DNA of 64,000 nucleotides from an uncultured Lachnospiraceae bacterium (GTDB taxonomy: Bacteria > Bacillota > Clostridia > Lachnospirales > Lachnospiraceae), in NCBI GenBank assembly GCA_910578405.1, contig CAJTQO010000014.1, positions 1-64,000 on the forward strand, written 5' to 3'. Below the pieces are notes generated by a model. That model made no database searches and had not been told where the DNA came from. It saw only the letters and a list, made by a program, of their open reading frames with translations. This document shows positions 52,763 through 62,225 of this stretch, in pieces (position 1 is the stretch's first letter; each line of letters begins with the position of its first letter). A program made the position numbers and the translations under genes.

Positions 52763-53836
52763 ATGAAAGACCGGATATATGTCTGCCACACATACTATCA
52801 TGTATATGTGGCATGTTTAAAAGAGCTGAACCTTCCAAAAAAAGAGAGAGGGAAGGCGACGTTAGTGTTAAGCGTTATGTCCAATGACTTTGGCTGTCTG
52901 CAGGACAGGGCGCGAAGATGCGGGCTGTTTGAGGAAGTGCATATGTTTGACGAACAGGAAGATGTGAATTTCCCGGAGGTGATGAAGTACCATACCGACC
53001 GGGGGAATTTGCTTCTGAATATGTTGGCCAGAATAAAATATACAAAACTTTTAGGGAAAATGCAGCAAGCGTATGTGCCTGTGGATTTTAAGGAGTATAA
53101 GGACGTTTTTGTCTTTTGTGATTCGGACCCAATCGGTTATTATCTGAGTTATAAAAAGATACCGTACCATGCGCTGGAGGATGGGCTGGACTGTATCAGC
53201 ACATACGATACGGCCAGATATGATAACCGGGGCCATTTTAAACTGAAAGCGTTTTTGGCTTCCCTAAATCTGATTTTTATCCAGAACGGATGGGCGAAGT
53301 ATTGCCTGGATATGGAAGTGAACGATTTATCGGCGCTTCCTTACCCGTGTCCCAAATATGTGGAAAAGCCTCGCAGGGAATTGACCGAAGGGCTTGGGGA
53401 GGCGGAAAAGGAGACACTGGTTCGCTTATTTATTGAAAATATGGATGAAATACAAAAAAAACTGGATACAGGGGGGAAAAATAAGGTTCTGTTGTTGACG
53501 GAGCCTTTGTGCGGGCTGGATGTGAGGGAAAGGATTTTTAGGGATTGCATTGAACAGTATGGGAAACTGGACGGAGAAGAGTCTGTAGTGTTAATTAAGC
53601 CCCATCCCCGGGATGCGCTGGATTACCGGAAGGCATTTCCGGAATATATTGTTTTGGACGGAAGGTTTCCCATGGAAGTGTTGAATTATATCAAAGGGCT
53701 GCGGTTCCGGCGGGTAATCTCCGTGTTTACGGTAGTTCATGCTATCCAGTTTGCGGAAGAGATTGTATATTTGGGGGAGGATTTTATGGATCAGTATGAG
53801 CCGCCGGAGATGCACCGTCAGAATGAGATGATTTAG
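52763..53836 (+). CDS. GT52-like glycosyltransferase, candidate nonulosonic acid transferase
   Basis: 357 residues, GT-B fold suggested by the layout. N-terminal IYVCHTYYHVYVACL resembles the opening of GT52 and related sialyltransferases. Later come HALEDGLD, a D/E-D-G motif, and IKPHPRD, an H-P motif; this pair marks bacterial sialyltransferases of families GT52/GT80-type that use CMP-sugars. With pseF and pseI upstream, the likely donor is CMP-pseudaminic acid; this is inference. No membrane segment. The ribosome site is weak. Confidence 0.65.
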   Translation: MKDRIYVCHTYYHVYVACLKELNLPKKERGKATLVLSVMSNDFGCLQDRARRCGLFEEVHMFDEQEDVNFPEVMKYHTDRGNLLLNMLARIKYTKLLGKMQQAYVPVDFKEYKDVFVFCDSDPIGYYLSYKKIPYHALEDGLDCISTYDTARYDNRGHFKLKAFLASLNLIFIQNGWAKYCLDMEVNDLSALPYPCPKYVEKPRRELTEGLGEAEKETLVRLFIENMDEIQKKLDTGGKNKVLLLTEPLCGLDVRERIFRDCIEQYGKLDGEESVVLIKPHPRDALDYRKAFPEYIVLDGRFPMEVLNYIKGLRFRRVISVFTVVHAIQFAEEIVYLGEDFMDQYEPPEMHRQNEMI

Positions 53837-53873
53837 CAGGTGAGCTGCAGGCGGCGGTCAGAAGGAGAAGGGA

Positions 53874-54848
53874 ATGGATATGGACAGCAGAGGAAATATA
53901 TTATATTTGGTCGTCCCATGCTATAATGAGGAAGAAGGGCTGGAACATGCGGCCAGAGTCATGAGGGATAAGGTGCGGCGGCTGGCGGCCGAGGGGCAAA
54001 TATCCGGGAAGAGCAAAATCATGTTTGTAAATGACGGCAGCAGGGACGGCACCTGGAAGATTATTTCCGGGCTGTGTAAAGAGGACGCGGTGTTTTGCGG
54101 CATTTGCTTTTCCAGGAATTACGGACACCAGAGCGCAATCCTGTCCGGGATGCTGGAAGCGGCGAAACATGCGGATATGGCTGTGACGATAGATGCGGAT
54201 TTGCAGCAGGATATTGAGGCATTGGATCAATTTATTGCATGTTACCAAAGAGGTTGTGAGGTGGTGTATGGAGTGCGCAACAACAGAGACACGGACGGTT
54301 TCTTTAAGAAAATGACGGCAACCGGGTTTTATAAGCTAATGGGGCTTTTGGGCTGCAATGTGATGCAGAACCATGCGGATTACCGTCTGTTGTCCAAAGC
54401 GGCCCTGCAGGCATTGATGGAATATAAAGAAGTGAATCTGTTTTTGAGGGGATTAATCCCTACCATGGGCTTTCCTTCGGATGTGGTTTATTTTGATGTG
54501 AAAAAGAGGGAGGCAGGGCATTCCAAATATACGTTAAAGAAGATGCTGGCTTTGGCAGTGGACGGGATTACTTCCATGAGCACCAGGCCGCTGCGGATGA
54601 TAACGGTGTGGGGGTTTCTCGTAAGTATGTTCAGCATGGTGATGATTGTGGTATGCCTGGTGGACTGGATGATAGGAAAGAATGTGCAGGGGTATACGAC
54701 GACTCTTGTAGTATCGCTTTTAATGGGCGGACTGACGATTTTTTCCCTCGGTGTGGTAGGAGAATATGTGGGGAAGATTTACATGGAAACGAAAGCGCGT
54801 CCCCGCTATATTATTGAGGCGATAATCTGGAAGGAGGGGGAAGAGTGA
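53874..54848 (+). CDS. GtrB/ArnC-like polyprenyl-phosphate glycosyltransferase (GT2)
   Basis: 324 residues. GT2 domain with YLVVPCYNEEEGL, FVNDGSRDGTW, and the TIDADLQQD (D-x-D) motif; two C-terminal membrane helices (about 243-268 and 278-303) and a basic tail. It resembles the 16868 protein but is not a close copy. AAGGAG lies before the ATG. Coupled by a 4-base overlap to a ChbG-type deacetylase, an arrangement like ArnC with ArnD: a sugar placed on undecaprenyl phosphate and then deacetylated. Confidence 0.87.
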   Translation: MDMDSRGNILYLVVPCYNEEEGLEHAARVMRDKVRRLAAEGQISGKSKIMFVNDGSRDGTWKIISGLCKEDAVFCGICFSRNYGHQSAILSGMLEAAKHADMAVTIDADLQQDIEALDQFIACYQRGCEVVYGVRNNRDTDGFFKKMTATGFYKLMGLLGCNVMQNHADYRLLSKAALQALMEYKEVNLFLRGLIPTMGFPSDVVYFDVKKREAGHSKYTLKKMLALAVDGITSMSTRPLRMITVWGFLVSMFSMVMIVVCLVDWMIGKNVQGYTTTLVVSLLMGGLTIFSLGVVGEYVGKIYMETKARPRYIIEAIIWKEGEE

Positions 54849-55750
54849 GCGCGGTGGAGATTGACATACATGCGGACGATTACGCTTTGTCCGCCGGAGC
54901 TTCGGAAAATATTTTAAAATGCATCCGGGCAGGAAAGCTGGACAGCGTCAGTGTGCTGACGAATATGTCCTGTTATGGGGAATATGCATCCCGTTACCTG
55001 AAAGAAAGGAAGGAGTGGAAGAAAGAGCCGCTCCTTTCAGTGCATTTGAATTTTATGGAGGGGAAGGCTTTGGCGGGGGCTTTGGCCGCGCCGGATCTGG
55101 TGGACGGCAAGGGGTATTTTTCGCTAAGCTGGGGGAAGCTGTTGCTGTGGAGTTTTTGCCCATGGAAATACGGAAGGGTGAAAGCGCAGCTAAAGAAAGA
55201 AATAAAGGCGCAAACGGAGAATTTTATCCGCTGTTTCGGACGGGAGAAGCCGCTTCGTTTTGATGGGCATCAGCATACGCAGATGATACCGGTGGTGTAC
55301 TGCGCGTTATTGGAGGTTATAAGGGAAGAGAGGTATCCGCTGTCTTATATCCGGGTAACGAAAGAACCGATTCTGCCTTTTTGCAAGGAAGTTAGCCTTT
55401 GGAAGACATACCGTCCGGTGAACTGGGTGAAGAATCTGTTGTTAAATTTCCTGGCGCCTGCCATGGAATGGAAAGTCAGGAAGGCGTCCGGGCAAAAGCC
55501 TATGTTTTTATGGGGGGTGCTGTTTAGCGGGAATATGGATTGCAAGCGCGTCCAGGCGCTGCTGCCTGCCATAAAGGAGCAGAGTAGGAAAAGGGGCAGG
55601 GTGTTGGAAATTTTGTTCCATCCGGGCTTTACGGCAAAAGACGGGATGGCGGGGGAGGAGTTTTGTAGCGAGGATGCGAAGGCATTTTATTGTTCTGAGG
55701 GGAGGAAACGGGAATACCGGACAGTGATGGAAGGGAATTTTATGAAATAA
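54845..55750 (+). CDS. ChbG/HpnK-family carbohydrate deacetylase
   Basis: 301 residues from a GTG whose last two bases form the stop of the preceding gene (GTGA). Metal and catalytic residues of the YdjC/ChbG fold: IDIHADDYAL (Asp-Asp), LLSVHLNF (His), RFDGHQHTQ (His-x-His), and FHPGF. These enzymes remove N-acetyl groups from chito-sugars or lipid-linked sugars. With the GtrB-like partner the substrate may be an undecaprenyl-phosphate-linked HexNAc. Cytosolic by sequence. Confidence 0.85.
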   Translation: MSAVEIDIHADDYALSAGASENILKCIRAGKLDSVSVLTNMSCYGEYASRYLKERKEWKKEPLLSVHLNFMEGKALAGALAAPDLVDGKGYFSLSWGKLLLWSFCPWKYGRVKAQLKKEIKAQTENFIRCFGREKPLRFDGHQHTQMIPVVYCALLEVIREERYPLSYIRVTKEPILPFCKEVSLWKTYRPVNWVKNLLLNFLAPAMEWKVRKASGQKPMFLWGVLFSGNMDCKRVQALLPAIKEQSRKRGRVLEILFHPGFTAKDGMAGEEFCSEDAKAFYCSEGRKREYRTVMEGNFMK

Positions 55751-55786
55751 GTTTTCAAACATGCTTTAGCAGGAGGAGGCAGGCAT

Positions 55787-58700
55787 ATGTTCCATACAGA
55801 TAAGAAGTTGGACAGAAGGATAAAGGAAGTGCAGAATTACAGATACCGGGATATCATTCCAATGGAGGAATTTGCGGTATGCGAGGATGGGCAGGGGGCA
55901 GTCAATCCCGAAGTTCCGGTAAGCCATGAAAACTGGGACGTTATGAAAGTGGGGGATTTCTGGTCAGGGCGTGACCGTTATTTGTGGATGTACCGGGAAG
56001 TGTCCATTCCAAAAGAGTGGAAGGGACGGCGGGTGGTCGGCCTTTTTGATTTCGGCAAAACAGGGGCTGGGAACAATTCCGGGTTTGAAGCTATGTGCTA
56101 TATCAATGAAAAACCTTATCAGGGTGTGGACAGCAATCATATGGAAGTGTTTTTCCCGGAGGAGCTGTGCGGCGCTTCGTTGCGTCTGACGTTCCGTCTT
56201 TGGTCAGGGCTGGAGGGCGGCGGCGTGCCTACGCAGCAGGAGCATAGGATAAAGAGGGCGGATTTGGCATGGCTGGATGAAAAGAACGATGATCTCTTTT
56301 ATTTGGGCTCTCTTGTTTTGGATACGGTGGAGCAGCTTGCAGAAGGAGATCCGGTAAAGTATGAGCTGCGGGCTGCGCTGGACAGCGCCTGCCGCTGCAT
56401 TGACTGGTCTTATCCGGGCAGTGAAGCCTTTTATGAGACAGTGTGCCGGGCCGATGAGGCATTAAACGAAAAAATAGACGCTATGGAAAAGCAGTCTTTG
56501 GTGAATGTGCATTGCGTAGGGCATACCCATATTGATATGGCATGGCTTTGGCGGCTGAAGCATACCCATGAGAAAGCGTCCCGGTCTTTTTCCACGGCGC
56601 TGCGTATGATGGAAATGTTCCCGGAATATATTTTCCTGCAGACACAGCCGCAGCTTTATGAATATATCAAAGAGGATTTCCCGGAGGTTTATGAGGAGAT
56701 TAAGAAGCGGGTCAAGGAGGGCCGTTGGGAAGCGGACGGCGGTATGTGGGTGGAAGCGGACTGTAACCTGACAAGCGGTGAGTCACTGACCAGGCAGATT
56801 TTGTTGGGAAGCCGTTTTCTGAAAGAGGAGTTTGGGAAAGAGGTGGAATATCTCTGGCTGCCGGATGTGTTTGGGTATTCCTGGGCGCTGCCTCAGATTT
56901 TGAAAAAGTCAGGCATTGATATGTTTATGACGACGAAAATAAGCTGGAACCAATGTAACCGTATGCCTCATGACACGTTTTACTGGAAAGGGATGGACGG
57001 AAGCCAGGTGCTGACCCATTTCATCACCACGCCAGAGCCATGGAACGGCCCGGATTCCTGGTTTTACACATACAATGGCCTGCTGACGGCAAAGACGGTA
57101 AAAGGGGTATGGGAAGCCTACAGCGAAAAGGAAGTGAACAGGGATATGCTGATTTCTTTTGGCTACGGGGACGGCGGCGGAGGCGTGAACAGAGACTTGC
57201 TGGAGGCAAGGCGCAGACTGGATAAGATTCCGGGGCTGCCTTATGTAAAGACTTCCACGGCGGGGGAATACTTCCGGAAGCTGAAAAAGACGGTAAAGGA
57301 AACGGAGCAATATGTACATACGTGGGATGGGGAATTGTATCTGGAATACCATAGAGGCACGTATACAAGCCAAGGATACAACAAAAGAATGAACCGTAAA
57401 ATGGAACTGCTTTACCGCAAGGCGGAATGGATGACGGTTATGGGAGCGGTGAGGGCAGGCCGGCTGGAAGAAGCGCAGCAGGAAAAGCTGACTAAGGGAT
57501 GGAAAATGATTTTGACCAATCAATTCCATGATATTATACCGGGTTCTTCCATCCATGAGGTGTATGAAGACTCTTGGCGGGATTATGAGGCAGTCCGCCG
57601 CATTGGAGAAGAGGTAGTGGCGGATTATAGGGAAAGTGCGCTGACAGACCGGGAAGGCTGCTTTACCGTATATAATGCGTCAGGATGGACAATGGATGCG
57701 GTAGCGGCCATCCGGGGGAACGGCGTAGGGCATTATGCGGATGAAGAGGGGAATCCCCTTCTTTCCCAGCGGGCCAAAGAGATGCATTACGTGCAGATAA
57801 AGGACGTGCCTCCCATGGGTTGTAAGACTGTCCGGTTTGTGGCAGGGAATGAGAGGCCGGAGAACAGCGCTTTTCTGGTGAATGGAAAAAATCTTGAAAC
57901 TCCTTTTTACTCGGTCTGCCTGAATGAGAGCGGGCAATTGATTAGGCTGTTTGACAAGCTGGAGGAAAGGGAAGTGTTGGCAAAAGGGGAGAGGGGGAAT
58001 GTGCTGCAAGTATTTGAAGATAAGCCGTTGGACAACGATGCGTGGGACATTGATATTTTCTATCAGGAGAAGATGAGGGAGATTACGCAACTGACAGCGT
58101 TTGCAGTGACGGAGTGCGGCGCATTGCGTCTGACTGTTCATATGGAATGGAAATACAGCAATACAACGGTTTCCCAAGATATGACGTTTTACAGTCAGGA
58201 CAGGCGGATTGACTTTAAAACAGAGGTGGATTTCCAGGAGCGTCAGCAGCTTTTGAAGGCGGCTTTTACCGTGGGCGTTAGGAGTACGTATGCGACATAT
58301 GATATCCAGTACGGTAATGTGCGTCGTCCCAACCATTGGAACACAAGCTGGGATCAGGCCAGGTTTGAGTCGGTGGGGCATCGGTTTGCGGATTTGTCTG
58401 AGCGCAATTACGGGGTCGCCCTTTTGAACGATTGCAAATACGGGTATGACATTAAGGACAATGTGATGCGCATTTCTCTGCTGCGTTCCGGAAAGCAGCC
58501 GGATCATCTGCAGGATTTGGGCAGGCATTTGTTTACCTATGCCCTGCTGCCGCACAAGGGGGACTTTGTGGAGGGCGGCGTGGAAGAGTCTGCGTATGCG
58601 TTGAACAATCCTATGGATGTGTATGCAGGGGCGCCAAAAGAGCCATGCGGCAGTTTCTTTACCCTTGACAATGGGCAGGTTGAGGTGGATGCGGTGAAAA

Positions 58701-58918
58701 AATCCGAAGACGGACATTATCTTGTGGTGCGTTTCCATGATTTTGCGGGGGCAAGGCAGAAGGTGGAACTTAAGCCGTCCTTTGCCTATAAGGCATGGGC
58801 GGAAAGCGATTTGATGGAGCGGCCAGTGTGCGCCTTTACTAAGCAGAGAGTGGTGATGGAGCTGCAGCCTTATGAAATTAAGACGGCTCTCTTTGAGCTG
58901 GAAGGGGAGGGCGAGTAG
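55787..58918 (+). CDS. GH38 alpha-mannosidase
   Basis: 1043 residues. N-terminal beta domain to about 235, then the GH38 barrel starting CVGHTHIDMAW with zinc ligands His248 region (His246-x-His248-x-Asp250), EADGGMWVEAD, and YLWLPDVFGYSWALPQ with nucleophile Asp360; HDIIPGSSIHEVYED supplies further active-site residues. The large C-terminal beta-sandwiches are family-typical. It releases alpha-mannose with retention; linkage preference unknown. No signal peptide, so it acts inside on imported glycans, like the GH125 and GH130 enzymes encoded 16-18 kb upstream. AGGAGGAGG precedes the ATG. Confidence 0.92.
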   Translation: MFHTDKKLDRRIKEVQNYRYRDIIPMEEFAVCEDGQGAVNPEVPVSHENWDVMKVGDFWSGRDRYLWMYREVSIPKEWKGRRVVGLFDFGKTGAGNNSGFEAMCYINEKPYQGVDSNHMEVFFPEELCGASLRLTFRLWSGLEGGGVPTQQEHRIKRADLAWLDEKNDDLFYLGSLVLDTVEQLAEGDPVKYELRAALDSACRCIDWSYPGSEAFYETVCRADEALNEKIDAMEKQSLVNVHCVGHTHIDMAWLWRLKHTHEKASRSFSTALRMMEMFPEYIFLQTQPQLYEYIKEDFPEVYEEIKKRVKEGRWEADGGMWVEADCNLTSGESLTRQILLGSRFLKEEFGKEVEYLWLPDVFGYSWALPQILKKSGIDMFMTTKISWNQCNRMPHDTFYWKGMDGSQVLTHFITTPEPWNGPDSWFYTYNGLLTAKTVKGVWEAYSEKEVNRDMLISFGYGDGGGGVNRDLLEARRRLDKIPGLPYVKTSTAGEYFRKLKKTVKETEQYVHTWDGELYLEYHRGTYTSQGYNKRMNRKMELLYRKAEWMTVMGAVRAGRLEEAQQEKLTKGWKMILTNQFHDIIPGSSIHEVYEDSWRDYEAVRRIGEEVVADYRESALTDREGCFTVYNASGWTMDAVAAIRGNGVGHYADEEGNPLLSQRAKEMHYVQIKDVPPMGCKTVRFVAGNERPENSAFLVNGKNLETPFYSVCLNESGQLIRLFDKLEEREVLAKGERGNVLQVFEDKPLDNDAWDIDIFYQEKMREITQLTAFAVTECGALRLTVHMEWKYSNTTVSQDMTFYSQDRRIDFKTEVDFQERQQLLKAAFTVGVRSTYATYDIQYGNVRRPNHWNTSWDQARFESVGHRFADLSERNYGVALLNDCKYGYDIKDNVMRISLLRSGKQPDHLQDLGRHLFTYALLPHKGDFVEGGVEESAYALNNPMDVYAGAPKEPCGSFFTLDNGQVEVDAVKKSEDGHYLVVRFHDFAGARQKVELKPSFAYKAWAESDLMERPVCAFTKQRVVMELQPYEIKTALFELEGEGE

Positions 58919-58930
58919 CCGGCCAGGCGT

Positions 58931-59668
58931 TTACGGGCGGAAAAAATGGTTCCGGTAAGCCTTGGGGGTATATCCGGTTCGTTGTTTAAAGGCTCTGGTG
59001 AAATGGCTTTGGGAGCTGAATGCCAGAGTCGCCCCGATTTCCGCGTAGCTGTAAGTGGAATATTTCAGCATGTTTTTCGCCGCTTCTATCCGTTTGGACA
59101 GGATGTAGTCCGAGATGGGAATGCCCATTTCTTTTTGAAAGAGGGTGGACAGGTAACTGGCGTTGTGTCCGGTAAAACCAGCCAGATGGGCCAGCCGGAT
59201 AGGCTCATGGAGGTGTTCGTAGATATAGTCCAGGCAGAGGACGATAGGTTTGGAGTAAATATTTTTTTTATCCAATTCGGCTATTTCCCGGGCATAGAAG
59301 GCGAACATTTCCGCGTGCAGCGTTTTGACGGCGTCCACGCTTTCCAACCGGTCCATTTTTAAAATGTACAAGTCGCTGATGTTGTAGGCGCGTTCCGCCT
59401 CCATTCCGCTTGCGATGGCGGTACGGCTGGCCAGGGTGATGGCGGCGACGAAAAGATACTTATAGTTACGTAGGGGATCGTCTGAGATATGGCCAGGCAG
59501 ATTGGAAGAGAAAATCTGCACGGCTTCTTTCACGGCGGCGGGATCCCCGGCGCGGAGCAGCTCATACTGATGCATATCTTCTGCATCCGTATGATGCCTG
59601 GTTCCGCTTTCCCTGCTGAGGAACTCCATATAACGGAGTTTCTTTTCATTTACGGTTTTTTCTGCCAT
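58931..59668 (-). CDS. AraC family transcriptional regulator
   Basis: 245 residues from an ATG with AAGGAGG upstream. The C-terminal about 100 residues hold two helix-turn-helix motifs: IRLAHLAGFTGHNASYLSTLFQKEMGI and YSYAEIGATLAFSSQSHFTRAFKQRTGYTPKAYR. The N-terminal domain is helical and not a typical cupin. It is convergent with the GH38 gene and probably regulates it or another mannoside gene in response to a sugar. A good promoter lies at 59693-59721. Confidence 0.9.
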   Translation of the reverse strand: MAEKTVNEKKLRYMEFLSRESGTRHHTDAEDMHQYELLRAGDPAAVKEAVQIFSSNLPGHISDDPLRNYKYLFVAAITLASRTAIASGMEAERAYNISDLYILKMDRLESVDAVKTLHAEMFAFYAREIAELDKKNIYSKPIVLCLDYIYEHLHEPIRLAHLAGFTGHNASYLSTLFQKEMGIPISDYILSKRIEAAKNMLKYSTYSYAEIGATLAFSSQSHFTRAFKQRTGYTPKAYRNHFFRP

Positions 59669-59692
59669 GGCATTTCCTCCTTATATAACAAT

Positions 59693-59721
59693 TATGCTAT
59701 AAAACCAATGAAAATGCAATA
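59693..59721 (-). promoter_or_regulatory. Promoter of the AraC-type regulator gene
   Basis: On the minus strand TTGCAT (59721-59716), 17-base spacer, CATAAT (59698-59693), 24 bases before the start codon. The transcript leader would be very short. Confidence 0.65.
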
Positions 59722-59739
59722 CGGTATCTTCTTTTGCTG

Positions 59740-59748
59740 GTAGAATAT
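59740..59748 (+). promoter_or_regulatory. Extended -10 element of the small gene at 59788
   Basis: TGGTAGAAT (TG-n-TAGAAT) about 40 bases before the start; the -35 region is poor. It lies next to the divergent AraC promoter, so one regulator could affect both. Confidence 0.45.
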
Positions 59749-59787
59749 ATCCATAATAAGAAACGAAAAAAGCAGGAGGATGGAAAA

Positions 59788-59997
59788 ATGACAGGACATG
59801 GAAATTTATTTATGGGAAAAGCAGAATCTATTTACACAGCAAGGAAGAAAAACCGTTTGGAATGCGAAAAGAGGAATGCCGGTTTTGCAGCTTGCCGCAG
59901 TGTCGGTTCTTTCGAGGAGCATATGAGGAGGAATGCGGCGACAAAGGCATGTTATGTGTATATTAACGGCATTTCCATGCCAGTGCTTAGCGCCTAA
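59788..59997 (+). CDS. Small uncharacterised protein
   Basis: 69 residues from an ATG with GCAGGAGG upstream. Not recognised. It is basic in the middle (TARKKNRLECEKRN), with three cysteines, no membrane segment or signal, and a hydrophobic tail (YVYINGISMPVLSA). It is divergent from the AraC gene and has its own -10 element. The strong ribosome site makes translation likely. The rest of the 450-base gap 59669-60118 is promoter sequence and about 120 bases with nothing identified. Confidence 0.55.
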   Translation: MTGHGNLFMGKAESIYTARKKNRLECEKRNAGFAACRSVGSFEEHMRRNAATKACYVYINGISMPVLSA

Positions 59998-60118
59998 GGA
60001 TGGGCGCCAAAGAGAGGGAAATATTGTGGAAAGTAAGGGGATACCGGAAATGGGCTGGAGCGTTTTTTAGCGTGACAGCCTTTTTCTCAATATCATTATC
60101 ATAGGAAAGGGCGATGAA

Positions 60119-62212
60119 ATGTCGCAGGAGGTTTTGGCGGAAAAAATGTTTCAAGATAGCCCCTTGTTTAGCCGAAGCGATAAAGATATAGAAGAAATGA
60201 GCTTGATATGCTATAATTACATAGTTGTTTTATGGACGCAAAAGAATTTTGCAAAGAAGCGGGATGGTTTTATGCAGCAAATGAATATGTTCTCTATGAT
60301 AGATATGATAGGCCAAGATAAAACTTTTAGCGCTATATGCGATAGCTTAGGATGCGAAAACAATTCCCCTGCATGGCCAGATAAGTTTGGGGCGGCAATT
60401 AAGAAATGGTTAGAAGATAATAATGTCCCTGAAATCAAAACTTTAAGTTTATTTTCCGGAGCAGGTGGTTTGGATATCGGTTTTTCAGATGTTGGTTTTG
60501 ATATCGTTAGTTCTGTGGAAATTGAACGGAAATTCTGTGATACACTTGAATTAAATACCGGGAAAGGAAAGCGATTTAACAACTCAAAAGTTCATTGCAT
60601 TGACATTAGGGCGTTATCAGGAGAAGACATTGGCGATATTGATTTCATTATTGGCGGCCCTCCCTGCCAAACATTTAGCGCTGCCGGCAGAAGAGCAAAT
60701 GGAGTGCCTGGAACCACGGATGCAAGAGGCATGTTATTTAAAGAGTATGTTCGATTGCTGAAGGAACTGTCTCCTAAAGGCTTTTTATTTGAAAATGTGT
60801 ATGGGATTGTAGGAGCCCAGAATGGAGAAGCCTGGAGAGAAATTTTGGAAGTCTTTTCTAAGGCGGGATACAAATTAGTCTACCGCATTGTTGATGCGGC
60901 GGATTATGGGGCGCCACAGCATCGGGAGCGCCTTCTTATCGTAGGGCTGAAAGAAGGGGTTTTTAAATTCCCACGTCCGACGCATGGACCGGATTCCCTG
61001 GATAAAGAGCCATTTTATAATGCTGAAACGGCAATTGAAGGCGTTGTGTCCAAGGAGTCTGAGGAATCCAATAAACTTGGAGGAAGATATGCCGGGTTGT
61101 TGAGCGATATTCCACCTGGGTTAAATTATAGTTTCTATACAGAAGAGATGGGACATCCCAATCCGGTGTTTGCATGGAGATCGAAATTTTCGGATTTTCT
61201 TTACAAGGCCGACCCCAATGCGCCGGTACGAACAATTAAGGCTTCCGGAGGCGCTTATACGGGCCCCCTGCATTGGGAAAACCGTTTCTTTAACTATGAA
61301 GAATATAAACGGCTTCAAACTTTTCCGGATGATTATGAGATAAGCGGCAGTAAACAGATTGCAGTTAAACAAATAGGAAATTCCGTTCCCCCACAATTGG
61401 CTAGGATGATGGCAATAGCGATAAGAGCTGAAGTTTTTGATACAAAATTCCCATTTGAATTGTCCTTTTTACAAGAGGGAGAGGAACTTACCTTCAGGAA
61501 AAGAAAACGCGCGCTTACCAGCGTATATAGGAAAAAAGCTGAGATGGCGATAAAGGCTCTTAAGCAGGAGTCTGGCGCATTGCCGGATTCGAGAAAATAT
61601 GGATGCACAATAGACAGCAGTTTTCATTTTAAAGAAGCAAGCAGAACGGATGCGCAATTTATGGTGAATGTTAATTGGGCAGAGGAGCTGGAAATAGAAG
61701 TTACCGCTATCAATGAAGTGCGGGACACGCCTTCTGCTTCTATAACTATTGTTCCTCGTGGCAATCAATGGCCTTTGAAGGTAAAAAGCGTGATTTTAAC
61801 GGTTAAGGCGGATATTCTTCCTGGATTAACGGTTGCCTGGAAAGCATTTGAGCAGGAATTAATTGTTAATGGGATGAAAGCTGACTTAGTTCAGCTCAAT
61901 GGGTATTATCAATACCGTTCAAAGCTGTTAGTGACGGCTGTTGTTTCTGATAATGTTAAGTACGCAGAAGTTTTGCGTTGGGTTATGCGCAATAGGGAGA
62001 TTCCGGAAATAAAGAAAACACATACGCTTGCGCAAGAGTGGAATGTCCTTGATTCCGACGTAATGGATGCGGCGGAATATTTGCGGATATTGGGATATGA
62101 AATAAGGAATCACTCAACGAATCCGCAGATTGATGCAGACCATTGGCTTATCCCATATGTATTTCCGACCTTGACTCCGCAAAGCGTTCAGTTAAGAAAA
62201 AAACTCAGGTAA
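60119..62212 (+). CDS. C5-cytosine DNA methyltransferase
   Basis: 697 residues. Motif I LSLFSGAGGLDIGF begins near residue 107, motif IV IIGGPPCQTFSAAGRR holds the catalytic Cys, motif VI LFENVYG, motif VIII YGAPQHRERLLIVG, and motifs IX-X RLQTFPD and IAVKQIGNSVPP complete the fold. The first about 100 residues are not part of it and start MSQEVLAEKM, like a piece of an XRE helix-turn-helix; a start at 60272 is possible. About 240 C-terminal residues (from 455) are an unidentified extension. AT-richer than neighbours. The probable restriction enzyme gene follows after 13 bases. Confidence 0.9.
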   Translation: MSQEVLAEKMFQDSPLFSRSDKDIEEMSLICYNYIVVLWTQKNFAKKRDGFMQQMNMFSMIDMIGQDKTFSAICDSLGCENNSPAWPDKFGAAIKKWLEDNNVPEIKTLSLFSGAGGLDIGFSDVGFDIVSSVEIERKFCDTLELNTGKGKRFNNSKVHCIDIRALSGEDIGDIDFIIGGPPCQTFSAAGRRANGVPGTTDARGMLFKEYVRLLKELSPKGFLFENVYGIVGAQNGEAWREILEVFSKAGYKLVYRIVDAADYGAPQHRERLLIVGLKEGVFKFPRPTHGPDSLDKEPFYNAETAIEGVVSKESEESNKLGGRYAGLLSDIPPGLNYSFYTEEMGHPNPVFAWRSKFSDFLYKADPNAPVRTIKASGGAYTGPLHWENRFFNYEEYKRLQTFPDDYEISGSKQIAVKQIGNSVPPQLARMMAIAIRAEVFDTKFPFELSFLQEGEELTFRKRKRALTSVYRKKAEMAIKALKQESGALPDSRKYGCTIDSSFHFKEASRTDAQFMVNVNWAEELEIEVTAINEVRDTPSASITIVPRGNQWPLKVKSVILTVKADILPGLTVAWKAFEQELIVNGMKADLVQLNGYYQYRSKLLVTAVVSDNVKYAEVLRWVMRNREIPEIKKTHTLAQEWNVLDSDVMDAAEYLRILGYEIRNHSTNPQIDADHWLIPYVFPTLTPQSVQLRKKLR

Positions 62213-62225
62213 AAGGAGATATCCT

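Noticed and set aside
57680..58738. 352-codon minus-strand open frame opposite the GH38 gene
   Set aside because: The sense strand encodes the conserved C-terminal part of the mannosidase; the antisense product shows no motif.
60272..60290. QMNMF near the methyltransferase N-terminus as a clamp-binding motif
   Set aside because: It fits only a relaxed version of the consensus and is in a region whose start codon is uncertain.
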